Shown: one piece after another, positions 1-6,405 of the stretch
How the letters are laid out: each line of letters begins with the position of its first letter
Numbering within the stretch: position 1 is the stretch's first letter
Assembly: GCA_049601975.1 (NCBI GenBank)
Contig: JBMYRC010000178.1
Span: forward strand, 1 to 7,128
Length of the DNA: 7,128 bases
From: UBA6544 sp049601975
GTDB taxonomy: Bacteria > Pseudomonadota > Alphaproteobacteria > UBA8366
Reading direction: 5' to 3'
The notes under the pieces: generated by a model
What the model saw: only the letters and a program-made list of their open reading frames with translations
What the model was told of the DNA's origin: nothing
Database searches by the model: none
Translations under genes and position numbers: made by a program

Positions 1-808
1 CTTTCATATAAGCCGAAAGCTCGGGTGTTGGGATCGATGTATCGACAAAATCGAACGTACCTTCATCGCGCACTTCCTTCGCGGCGTCGATCATCGCGCT
101 GATGGCCGCCCGGTAGAGCGATGTCGCAAGGCTGATACGGCAAACGCCCGCCTCTTGTAGACCGGTGAAGATGAACGAATTCCCAGGAATCCCGAACGGC
201 GTGGAGACAGCGTCGCATACTGCCCGCACCGCGTCTAAGTCCGGCAAACCGGGCGCCATCAATACTTTTGCCCCGGCCGCTTCATATGCCTGCAGGCGGC
301 GAATGGTATCTTACAGGTCGGGATTGCCACGCAGGAAATTCTCGCATCTTCCTGTCAGTTTGAAATCGAAATCAAGCGCATTCATCGCGGCGACACCGGC
401 AGCAATTCGTTCGACGGCGGTGTCGAAGGGATAAATCGGCTGAGCCTTATCCTTCGTCGCATCCTCGATCGTGCAACCGACGAGGCCCGCTTCGGCGGCT
501 CGGCGCACCGTCTCCGCCACCGCTTCCGGCGCATCGCCGAACCTGTTCTCCAAATCGGCGGAGACAGGCAGGTCGGTCGCATCGACAACCACGCGGGCGT
601 GTTCGATCGCCTCATCCCGTGAGATCAAACCGTCGCGGCGGCCGATCGTGCCAGCAAACCCGCCGCTCGATGTTGCCACCGCCTTGTAGCCGAGACCCGA
701 GACAATCCGTGCCGACCCCGCGTCGAATACATTGGCGACGACAAAGGCTCCAGATCCCGTATGCAAGGCATCAAATTTCTCAGCTTTCTCAGATTGGCTC
801 ACGCTCAT
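1..808 (-). pseudogene. Isocitrate lyase/PEP mutase-family gene with in-frame stop, C-terminus cut by window edge
   Basis: The translation matches the isocitrate lyase/PEP phosphonomutase-like superfamily, Mg-dependent (beta/alpha)8 enzymes that make or break C-C or C-P bonds next to a carboxylate; the substrate cannot be told here. Family signatures visible are the N-terminal FVVANVFDAGSAR block, TSSGGFAG, the metal-site-like SADLENRFGDAPEAV, TIEDATKD and LTGRCENFLRGNPDL. A TAA at 313-311 then stops the frame after about 165 residues. The same frame stays open to the window edge and carries the expected rest of the family (DTIRRLQAYEAAGA, then LMAPGLPDLDAVRAVC and RISLATSLYRAA). The break is therefore a substitution, not a frameshift. 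The ATG at 808 has a GGGAGAA ribosome site about 6 nt upstream; a TTG at 859 is in frame but lacks family-like sequence. It lies 75 bases after the transferase gene, possibly in the same operon. Alternatives are a sequencing error or stop readthrough. Confidence 0.8.
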
Positions 809-883
809 GACGATTCTCCCAAAATGGATTTGGCGATAAATCGTCCCTAACGGTGACAATGTCGAGGACCAATCCGATTTGTG

Positions 884-1471
884 TTATGAGGCCACTTCGC
901 CACGCCACCGAGCATAAGCAGGCCCATCGTCGACGTCATGGCGTTCGATGGTTAAGCCATACGGATTAGCGCCCCGCAGATTACGCAAGGTATCGGATAG
1001 AGCGTGTTCGCTGGACCATCGAACATCATGGAATAATCCGGGTGCGGCCTTGGCATGCGCTATGCCGACCAACCAATAACCGCCATCGGCCGCCGGACCA
1101 AAAACCGCCTCCTTGCCAGCGAGTTGCCGAAAGGCATCGCGTATGTCGCTTCGCGTCACACCTGGAATATCTGAGCCAATGAGCACTACCGGACCGGGTG
1201 GCAAGGATCGTAACGCCGCATCCATGCGTTGGCCCAAATCTCCACGCGTCTGGCGACGACAAGGTAAATGTCCCGGCCAACGCGCATCTCCATCGTCGAC
1301 GAACAGCCAGCATTTCCAACGATTGCCGCACTCCAATCGGCGGATCGTCTGCGCCAAATTGGAGCGATAAAATCGAAGCGCTTCGAGCGACCCGATATCC
1401 GCTGCCAAGCGCCGTTTCGCTCGACCCAGCCGGGGGGCTTTGGCTAAAATTACGAGATTACGCACGGTCAT
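884..1471 (-). CDS. DUF2064/GT-A-like transferase (rSAM/selenodomain-associated transferase 1 type)
   Basis: A 195-residue cytosolic protein resembling the DUF2064 (TIGR04282-type) nucleotide-diphospho-sugar-transferase-like family. Visible family features are the N-terminal strand NLVILAKAPRLGRAKRRLA (residues 5-23), resembling the nucleotide-binding start of GT-A folds; GDLGQRMDAAL (77-87); VLIGSDIPGV (96-105), where the acidic residue sits at the expected metal/nucleotide site; and ADGGYWLVG (128-136). The length is about normal for the family. I chose the ATG at 1471, not the upstream in-frame GTG at 1528, because family similarity starts at once and the ATG overlaps the TGA of the upstream glycosyltransferase gene (ATGA, 1471-1468), a sign of translational coupling. 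The two families commonly occur side by side, sometimes near radical SAM/selenocysteine genes, but no such partner is seen here. The exact substrate is unknown. Confidence 0.85.
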   Translation of the reverse strand: MTVRNLVILAKAPRLGRAKRRLAADIGSLEALRFYRSNLAQTIRRLECGNRWKCWLFVDDGDARWPGHLPCRRQTRGDLGQRMDAALRSLPPGPVVLIGSDIPGVTRSDIRDAFRQLAGKEAVFGPAADGGYWLVGIAHAKAAPGLFHDVRWSSEHALSDTLRNLRGANPYGLTIERHDVDDGPAYARWRGEVAS

Positions 1472-2154
1472 CCATAGATTCTTTTGATCAGATGCGGAGA
1501 GAAACCAAGATAGTATAGTGCCAGACACAAAAGGTTTCGCGCCGGTCGGTGCCAGTAGCCGTCTCGGCGATAGCGTTCCGCCGAAGTCGTGGCCGCCACA
1601 TCCAACAAGCGCAATCGACGACGCCCTAATCGACGCACCAGATCGACATCCTCCATCAGTGGGTAGTCCTGATATCCACCGACCTTTTCGTAAAGCGCTC
1701 GCGATAGGACCAATCCCTGATCGCCATAGGGCAATCCCAACAATCTATTGCGCCAGGTCACCAAGCGCTCCAATCGTCGCGCACCCGAACAAGCATCGTC
1801 CAGCGCGAAGCGGAAATATCCGGCGCGGTCGCCGCTCTCCGGTGTATCCATTAAACTTCGAATGGCGCCGCTCCATCCGGGATCAAGTTCCGTGTCCGCA
1901 TGCAAGAATAAGATCCAGTCACCGCGCGCGGCTGCAGCACCAGCCTGGAGTTGGCGGCCACGGCCGGGCTCCAACGCAATCAAGACAGCACCCGCCTCGA
2001 TGACGGCTTCACGTGTGCCGTCCGTTGAACCGCCATCGACAACAACCAGTTCTTTCACTAGACCGGCGCCTTCCATTTGCGCCAATGCCGCGAGGGTGGG
2101 CCCGAGAACCGGCACCACGTTTAGAGTTGGAATGACGATGCTGAGTTGCGCCAT
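1468..2154 (-). CDS. Family 2-like glycosyltransferase (rSAM/selenodomain-associated transferase 2 type)
   Basis: A 228-residue GT-A-fold glycosyltransferase resembling TIGR04283. It should move a sugar from a nucleotide donor to an unidentified acceptor on the cytosolic side of the membrane. Seen in order are the donor-binding start LSIVIPTLN (4-12), VVDGGSTDGT (38-47), GRGRQLQAGAAAARGDW (64-80), the metal-binding DxD-like HADTELD (85-91), PYGDQG (142-147) and the catalytic-base-like MEDVDL (167-172). The C-terminal stretch around 205-222 (ARNLLCLALYYLGFSPH) is moderately hydrophobic and may touch the membrane; I see no clear transmembrane helix. The ATG at 2154 opens directly into the first conserved strand, and no good Shine-Dalgarno sequence precedes it. 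It is the first gene of the leftward set and overlaps the DUF2064 gene by 4 nt, so the two products probably act together. It is divergent from the radical SAM gene, with a 97-base spacer. Confidence 0.88.
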   Translation of the reverse strand: MAQLSIVIPTLNVVPVLGPTLAALAQMEGAGLVKELVVVDGGSTDGTREAVIEAGAVLIALEPGRGRQLQAGAAAARGDWILFLHADTELDPGWSGAIRSLMDTPESGDRAGYFRFALDDACSGARRLERLVTWRNRLLGLPYGDQGLVLSRALYEKVGGYQDYPLMEDVDLVRRLGRRRLRLLDVAATTSAERYRRDGYWHRPARNLLCLALYYLGFSPHLIKRIYG

Positions 2155-2216
2155 GCGGAGTTTGTAGCACGCGGAGCGACCGGTTTGAAAAGCATCTAGG
2201 CAAGACAGGTGAGCAA

Positions 2217-2245
2217 TTGAATGTTTATGTTTTGTTCTATATAGT
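2217..2245 (+). promoter_or_regulatory. Sigma70-like promoter predicted to give a leaderless mRNA
   Basis: The -35 element TTGAAT (2217-2222, 4/6 to TTGACA) and -10 element TATAGT (2240-2245, 5/6 to TATAAT) are separated by exactly 17 bases. With the last -10 base as -7, +1 falls on 2252, the A of the radical SAM ATG. The stretch just upstream of that ATG (2235-2251) is AT-rich and has no Shine-Dalgarno sequence, which fits a leaderless transcript. Confidence 0.55.
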
Positions 2246-2251
2246 TAAATT

Positions 2252-3331
2252 ATGGATTGGACACTTCCCCATAGGGCCCGCAAGGGTCGTGGCGCGGTCA
2301 GCAACGATGTTGGCCGGTTCGAAGCGAACGAGCGGATCGCAGTTGATGATGGTTGGTTGATCGAGGATGAGACGCCGGAGCGAGTGTCAACCACGTTGAC
2401 CGCAGAGGCCGCACGAAAAGTCATCACCCGCAATAATTCTCCGGACGTTCCGTTCGACCGGTCGATCAATGCCTATCGCGGTTGCGAACATGGCTGTATC
2501 TATTGTTTCGCCCGCCCAACCCACGCTTATTACGGCCTGTCTCCCGGCCTCGATTTCGAAACCAAACTATTCTACAAGCCGGAAGCAGCGGAGCGCCTGC
2601 GCGCGGAATTAAGCCATCCGAAATACACCGCCGATGTCATGGCGCTGGGTACCAATACTGACCCCTACCAACCGGTCGAGCGTGAACAAAAAGTGACTCG
2701 CCGTATTCTGGAAGTGCTGGCGGAGTTCAATCACTCCTTCGGTATCGTCACGAAATCCGATCTTGTACTGCGCGACGCGGACATCATTGCGCCGATGGCG
2801 GCGAAAGGCATGGCGGTAGTCACATTGTCGGTCACCACACTCGACCGGGACCTCGCCCGCAAGTTGGAGCCCCGCGCGCCTACGCCGTCAAAACGGATTG
2901 CCGCCATCAGTTCATTGGCGGCGCTCGGTATTCCGACAGGCGTATTGGCGGCCCCGATGATCCCAGCACTCAACGATATGGAGTTGGAGAAGATTCTAAA
3001 GACGGCGTCGAAAGCGGGCGCTTCCGGCGCCGGCTACGTCATGTTGCGTCTGCCGCTTGAGATTTCCGACCTCTTCAAGGAATGGCTGGAAAATCATTAT
3101 CCGGACCGCGCAAATCATGTGCTCAGCCTTGTGCGGCAAACACGCGGAGGTGCGATGTACGATTCACGGTGGGGACAGCGAGCGGTCGGATCCGGTCCCT
3201 ATGCTGACCTACTCAATCAACGTTTCAAACTGGCGCTTAAGAAATACGGAATCGACAAACGCAGCTTGAATCTCGACTCAAGTCAATTCCAAAGGCCACC
3301 AAGAGCAGGCGACCAACTGGATTTGTTTTAG
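2252..3331 (+). CDS. PA0069-family radical SAM protein (spore photoproduct lyase-like) with C-terminal beta-clamp motif
   Basis: A 359-residue radical SAM enzyme resembling the PA0069 family, distant relatives of spore photoproduct lyase; no confirmed reaction is known to me. The N-terminus has the family block KGRGAVSNDVGRFE (11-24). The 4Fe-4S/SAM motif is YRGCEHGCIYCFARPTHAYYG with C78, C82 and C85 (CxxxCxxC). Further family-like blocks are ALGTNTDPYQPVE (131-143), FGIVTKSDLVLRD (163-175), VTLSVTTLD (190-198) and GVLAAPMIPALND (230-242). The last five residues are QLDLF (355-359), the consensus beta sliding-clamp-binding pentapeptide, which suggests that the protein docks on DNA polymerase clamps. 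This with the lyase-like fold points to DNA repair or nucleic-acid modification, by inference only. The start matches a promoter that would yield a leaderless mRNA. A secreted-protein gene follows 11 bases later. Confidence 0.9.
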   Translation: MDWTLPHRARKGRGAVSNDVGRFEANERIAVDDGWLIEDETPERVSTTLTAEAARKVITRNNSPDVPFDRSINAYRGCEHGCIYCFARPTHAYYGLSPGLDFETKLFYKPEAAERLRAELSHPKYTADVMALGTNTDPYQPVEREQKVTRRILEVLAEFNHSFGIVTKSDLVLRDADIIAPMAAKGMAVVTLSVTTLDRDLARKLEPRAPTPSKRIAAISSLAALGIPTGVLAAPMIPALNDMELEKILKTASKAGASGAGYVMLRLPLEISDLFKEWLENHYPDRANHVLSLVRQTRGGAMYDSRWGQRAVGSGPYADLLNQRFKLALKKYGIDKRSLNLDSSQFQRPPRAGDQLDLF

Positions 3332-3342
3332 AGAGGCAGGCA

Positions 3343-3843
3343 ATGAATTTGAAAGTCACCTTGGGAAGCTCCCTGATATTTCGCATCTTGCTATGCACGA
3401 CCCTGGTAGTCGTCGTCGAACAATCGGCGAGAGCAGACCCATGGGCAAATTCGATTAGTCCAGAGGGTACATCGCGTTACATCCCGTTGGAGCTTTGGAC
3501 GGGTGCCAAATGGTCCAGAAATCGCGATCTGGCACGAACCGAGGCTGACCTCACGTTCGGATTCAACGGCGAAAAACCATCAAAGGCCCTGCTGATTGGC
3601 CTCATCCCGTCACCGGCAACGTGATGAAAATCTATACACGAACAAATAAGGGCAAAGTGCAATACTTCGCTGTTCGCCGGAATGGAAACGGATTAGGGCG
3701 GGTTTATGATTTAAGTAGCAACAGACTATGCGAGGACGGTATAAAATTTCCACTCGGCCAATGGCGGCAACAAGAGAGGTCTCGACATGCTGTATACGTA
3801 TGCACCGGGACTCGGGAATACTGAGATCAAATACAAAGACTGA
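3343..3843 (+). pseudogene. Frame-disrupted gene for a small secreted protein of unknown function
   Basis: The ATG at 3343 follows a GAGGCAGG ribosome site, 11 bases after the radical SAM gene. It opens a signal peptide: basic start, hydrophobic core LIFRILLCTTLVVVV (11-25) and likely cleavage at ARA|DP (31|32). The mature part runs through SRYIPLELWTGAKW and ADLTFGFNGEK, then the frame ends at TGA 3622-3624. Shifting back one base at the A5 run (3572-3576) gives a convincing continuation, TIKGPADWPHPVTGNVMKI and later YFAVRRNGNGLGRVYD, which stops at 3822-3824. A third piece, GLDMLYTYAPGLGNTEIKY, is open in the original frame and ends at 3841-3843. Two or more frame changes, perhaps with an internal loss, would thus be needed. 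I recognise no named family; the join between the second and third pieces is uncertain. The first segment (93 residues) could still be made and exported. Confidence 0.55.
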
Positions 3844-3936
3844 GGTATTCCCAGCGATGACGCCGATCGGAACCCATGTTAAATTACGTGGCGCCGAAGT
3901 CGAATTGTACGAAAATGCCCGGTAAGGAAGGCATGT

Positions 3937-4515
3937 ATGTCGATTAGATCATTACGGATTCTGCCTCTCATTGCGCTGTCGACGATGTGTCTCACGGTCG
4001 CGTCGGGTAGCGTCCGTGCCGAAGGCGAAGCGGTGCTCCTCGTCTCACACGAATCCGCACCCAACGCGGTCTCCCGGAAAAGCCCGATCTTCAGAACCGC
4101 ATTGATCGCGGCCGCTGGCGCCATGTTGCGCACCAAGCTGACACCGAAAGGGGCGGAGGAAATCTTACCGAAAGGCAGCTATAAATCAATGGGCCGGAAC
4201 CCCATGAAAACCTGGCTGACGGCAGCTGGAAAAGCCAACCCACCGGCGCAGTTCTTGGTCGGTCTGGAAGTTGTCGTCTCGGTGATCGAGCGCAGCCAAT
4301 CCCAAGTCATCGAGGTCGCCGTTGCCGCTAACAGTCATGCACTTCCGTCGGGCAGAGAGCTCGGCGAATTCCGCATGGAGAAGCCGCAACGCTTCCCCTT
4401 GCCAACGGATTGCGACCGCAAATGCGTGGTCGCGGAAGCCACTAAAGCCGTCAAAGTAGTTGCACGCGAGGCCGGCACCGTTGCTGTGGCGCATATTGCA
4501 AACGCTCGGAACTAG
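3937..4515 (+). CDS. Putative secreted (periplasmic) protein of unknown function
   Basis: A 192-residue protein with a clear signal peptide: basic start MSIRSLR, hydrophobic core ILPLIALSTMCLTVA (8-22) and a probable cleavage site SVRA|EGE (28|29). I do not recognise the family. The mature part has a small-residue helix-like stretch (53-64), a strand-rich middle (FLVGLEVVVSVIER, 106-119; QVIEVAVAANS, 123-133) and a close cysteine pair, C159 and C163 (CDRKC), which could form a disulfide in the periplasm. The C-terminal part EATKAVKVVAREAG suggests an amphipathic helix. A strong ribosome site, AAGGAAGG (3924-3931), sits 5 nt before this ATG; the ATG at 3933 is in another frame. It lies downstream of the broken secreted-protein gene and converges on ppk2 with 25 bases between the stops. 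It is probably a real gene, given the signal peptide and ribosome site. Confidence 0.75.
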   Translation: MSIRSLRILPLIALSTMCLTVASGSVRAEGEAVLLVSHESAPNAVSRKSPIFRTALIAAAGAMLRTKLTPKGAEEILPKGSYKSMGRNPMKTWLTAAGKANPPAQFLVGLEVVVSVIERSQSQVIEVAVAANSHALPSGRELGEFRMEKPQRFPLPTDCDRKCVVAEATKAVKVVAREAGTVAVAHIANARN

Positions 4516-4540
4516 CGTCTTTCCAGGTTCTAAGTAAGCC

Positions 4541-5545
4541 CTAACCCCGACGCGAATCCGGATGCAGGCTCTTGCCAAGAATGTGCTGGCTCTTGTCGAC
4601 CACATGCGTGCTGGATCCGACAATCAAGGGGTCCGGCTTGCCGATTACCCGGCGATTCTTTTTTGCATAGGGCAGCAAATAAAGGAAATGCTTCATGCAA
4701 TTGAGCCGGGCACGTTTCTTGTCGTTCGACTTGATGATCGACCACGGTGCGTCGGCCGTATCGGTATAGAAGAACATCGCCTCCTTCGATTCCATATAAT
4801 CGTCCCATTTGTCGAGAGATTCGCGGTCGATCGGTGAGAGTTTCCATTTCTTCAACGGTTCTTTCTCGCGCGATTTAAAGCGCCGCAGCTCCTCCTCCTG
4901 AGTGACGGAGAACCAATATTTGAAAAAGCGAATCCCGCTGCGTGACAGCATGCGCTCGATCTCGGGCGTCTGGCGCATGAACTCCAGATAGTCGTTCAGC
5001 GTACAGAATACCATGACCCTCTCGACGCCGTCGCGATTGTACCAGGACCGGTCGAAAAGCACCATTTCACCAGCGGCGGGTAAATGATGGATATAACGTT
5101 GGAAGAACCATTGGGTTTGTTCCTTCTCCGTCGGCTTCTTCAGTGCGACGACCCGGGCGCTTCGCGGATTAAGGTGTTCTGTAAAGCACTTGATCGTCCC
5201 GCCCTTACCGGCGGCGTCGCGCCCCTCAAAAAGGATCACCACTTTTTGGCCGGTAGCTTTCACCCAGTCTTGGACCTTCAACAATTCGATCTGTAATTCG
5301 ACCTTATGCTTTTCATACTCCTGTCGACGCAGTTTGCGTTTATAGGGATATTCGCCAGATTCAAATAAATGGCGAATAGCGTCCGGATCGTGACGCAATT
5401 CTGCAAGATGGTGCGCCGCGGACTCGTGTAGTTCCGGCTCCGGGGTTAATACCGCCAGTGTTTCCATATCCGACATAGACGTCTCTTGCTCGGCCCCGGC
5501 AGGGGCCTCAGCAATTTTGGCCTGTACACCATCACTATCAACCAT
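4541..5545 (-). CDS. ppk2: Polyphosphate kinase 2 (PPK2), class I-like
   Basis: A 334-residue cytosolic kinase that transfers phosphate between polyphosphate and nucleotides. Class I-like members mainly phosphorylate nucleoside diphosphates such as ADP or GDP. Seen are Walker A EGRDAAGKGG (107-116), then the Walker B-containing stretch from FDRSWYNRDG (164-173), with D165 as the Walker B acid; a lid-like basic region KSREKEPLKKWKLSPID (224-240); and DKWDDYMESKEAMFFYTDT with WSIIKSNDKKRARLN. The residue after WYNR is Asp (172), where I recall Ala in most PPK2s. About 60 N-terminal residues are a low-conservation acidic extension. The ATG at 5545 is chosen over the in-frame TTG at 5566 because it follows an AGGA ribosome site and a predicted start of transcription near 5566; an ATG at 5476 (MSDMETLAV) is also possible. 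It is divergent from clpS, with an FNR/FixK-like site between them. Confidence 0.93.
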   Translation of the reverse strand: MVDSDGVQAKIAEAPAGAEQETSMSDMETLAVLTPEPELHESAAHHLAELRHDPDAIRHLFESGEYPYKRKLRRQEYEKHKVELQIELLKVQDWVKATGQKVVILFEGRDAAGKGGTIKCFTEHLNPRSARVVALKKPTEKEQTQWFFQRYIHHLPAAGEMVLFDRSWYNRDGVERVMVFCTLNDYLEFMRQTPEIERMLSRSGIRFFKYWFSVTQEEELRRFKSREKEPLKKWKLSPIDRESLDKWDDYMESKEAMFFYTDTADAPWSIIKSNDKKRARLNCMKHFLYLLPYAKKNRRVIGKPDPLIVGSSTHVVDKSQHILGKSLHPDSRRG

Positions 5546-5572
5546 GATTCCTGCCACTACACACAAACGCCG

Positions 5573-5614
5573 AGATTAGGAAAAACCTCCCGAGCAGTCT
5601 TTGATTCAAATCAG
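5573..5614 (-). promoter_or_regulatory. FNR/FixK-type box with class II-spaced -10 facing ppk2
   Basis: Positions 5601-5614 read TTGAT-TCAA-ATCAG on the plus strand, 9 of 10 matches to TTGAT-N4-ATCAA, the site bound by FNR, FnrL and FixK regulators. On the minus strand a -10-like TAATCT (5578-5573, only 3/6 to TATAAT) follows after 22 bases. If it is the real -10, +1 is near 5566 and the box centre lies at -41.5, the class II activator position. The leader would be about 21 nt and includes the AGGA before the ATG at 5545. An activator-dependent promoter commonly has a weak -10. An effect on clpS is also possible. Confidence 0.5.
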
Positions 5615-5679
5615 TTTTGATATCGCTTCCCCACCGAGAAAATATGCTATGCTTGCCAACACGAGAGGCGCGCCGAGAT

Positions 5680-5985
5680 ATGACAGAAATCGAGACCAAA
5701 CCCCGCACCAAAGCCAAGCCGAAGACCGAGCGACCGCGCATGCATAAGGTCATCTTGATCAATGACGATTTCACGCCGCGCGAATTCGTCATGACGGTGC
5801 TGAAAGCGGTCTTCAAGTTGTCGGAGGATCAAGCCTACGGCGTCATGATCATTGCTCATACGCGGGGTGCCGGCGTCGTTGCCGTCTACACGAAGGACGT
5901 CGCGGAAAGCAAAGCAACCGAAGCCACCGATCTTGGGAAACAAGCCGGACATCCATTGATGTTCACTACTGAACCGGAGGAATAA
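5680..5985 (+). CDS. clpS: ATP-dependent Clp protease adaptor ClpS (ClpS2-like)
   Basis: A 101-residue cytosolic adaptor that binds N-degron substrates and passes them to the ClpA unfoldase of ClpAP. A Lys/Pro-rich flexible N-terminal tail (1-21) is followed by the folded core. The substrate alpha-amino-binding residues are present: N28, D29 and D30 (E. coli N34-D35-D36) and H60 (E. coli H66). Hydrophobic-pocket positions V37 and M56 are also kept (E. coli V43, M62). The E. coli M40 position is R34 here (NDDFTPREFV), which is the pattern I recall from alphaproteobacterial ClpS2 proteins and plant ClpS1, with narrower specificity. The end HPLMFTTEPEE is typical of the ClpS2 type. The ATG at 5680 starts just before the tail; the longer in-frame reading from 5617 adds nothing family-like. 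A GAGAGG sequence lies 11 nt upstream. A YjbR-family gene follows after 41 bases; clpA is not next door. Confidence 0.93.
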   Translation: MTEIETKPRTKAKPKTERPRMHKVILINDDFTPREFVMTVLKAVFKLSEDQAYGVMIIAHTRGAGVVAVYTKDVAESKATEATDLGKQAGHPLMFTTEPEE

Positions 5986-6026
5986 AGGCGCCCGGAACGG
6001 TAATAACGCAGCACCTTTTACACATA

Positions 6027-6389
6027 ATGACTTACGACGAATTCAATAACTTCTGCCGAGAGCCCCCTGTCACGACGCACGTCGTGCAATGGGGCGGATC
6101 CCATGTATGGAAGGTCGGCGGCAAGGTATTCGCCATCGGCGGTTGGGGCGACGATTTGCCGGCCTATACCTTCAAGACAAGTAAAATCGCATTCGAACTC
6201 TTGCGCGAGGAACCAGGCCTGCGGCCGGCGCCGTATCTCGCGTCACGCGGCATGAAATGGATCCAACACTACGGACGACCCGGCCTCTCGGACGAAGATT
6301 TAGAACCTTATCTGCAAGAGTCGCATCGGATCGTCTCTCTGGGGTTATCCAAGAAGAAGCAGCGGGAGCTCGGCCTAAATCAAGATTAA
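6027..6389 (+). CDS. MmcQ/YjbR-family protein
   Basis: A 120-residue protein of the MmcQ/YjbR (CyaY-like fold) family, a full-length single domain. Members are often described as DNA-binding, but the cellular role is not settled. Visible signatures are MTYDEFNNFCREPPVT at the start, HVWKVGGKVFAIGGW (26-40), AYTFKTSKIAFELL (46-59), PAPYLASRGMKWIQ (68-81) and the C-terminal SHRIVSLGLSKKKQREL helix (99-115), with a basic cluster that could contact nucleic acid. The ATG at 6027 begins directly at the family N-terminus; I see no good Shine-Dalgarno sequence in the upstream CCTTTTACACATA. It lies 41 bases after clpS on the same strand and is probably co-transcribed with it. Followed by a 225-base spacer with promoter-like and terminator signals. 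Confidence 0.88.
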   Translation: MTYDEFNNFCREPPVTTHVVQWGGSHVWKVGGKVFAIGGWGDDLPAYTFKTSKIAFELLREEPGLRPAPYLASRGMKWIQHYGRPGLSDEDLEPYLQESHRIVSLGLSKKKQRELGLNQD

Positions 6390-6390
6390 T

Positions 6391-6401
6391 TGCTATATAA
6401 T
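6391..6401 (+). promoter_or_regulatory. Extended -10 promoter candidate
   Basis: The sequence TGCTATATAAT begins two bases after the YjbR-family stop. It contains an extended -10 (TGC-TATATA, 6391-6399) overlapping a perfect TATAAT (6396-6401). No convincing -35 is visible 16-18 bases upstream, which extended -10 promoters can tolerate. It would start transcription near 6406-6408 and drive the structured spacer and possibly the phoH remnant. Confidence 0.4.
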
Positions 6402-6405
6402 GCGC

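Noticed and set aside
165..434. Plus-strand open frame of 89 residues
   Set aside because: Lies opposite the PEP mutase-like gene, has a low-complexity composition and no family features; it is an antisense shadow.
809..859. TTG-initiated N-terminal extension of the PEP mutase-like gene
   Set aside because: The extra 17 residues lack family similarity, and the ATG at 808 has a good ribosome site.
3572..3576. Programmed -1 frameshift at the A5 run in the secreted-protein gene
   Set aside because: The run is only five A after GA, not a canonical slippery heptamer in phase, and a second disruption lies downstream, so mutational decay is simpler.
3728..3925. 65-residue plus-strand frame ending GAEVELYENAR
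   Set aside because: No ribosome site, overlaps two better readings of the broken gene, and has no recognisable features.
4186..4623. Minus-strand frame of 145 residues opposite the secreted protein
   Set aside because: Antisense to a gene with a clear signal peptide and ribosome site, and it overlaps the end of ppk2.
5617..5648. TTGATA (5617-5622) and TATGCT (5643-5648) as a clpS promoter
   Set aside because: Both hexamers are fair, but the 20-base spacing is too long for a confident sigma70 call.
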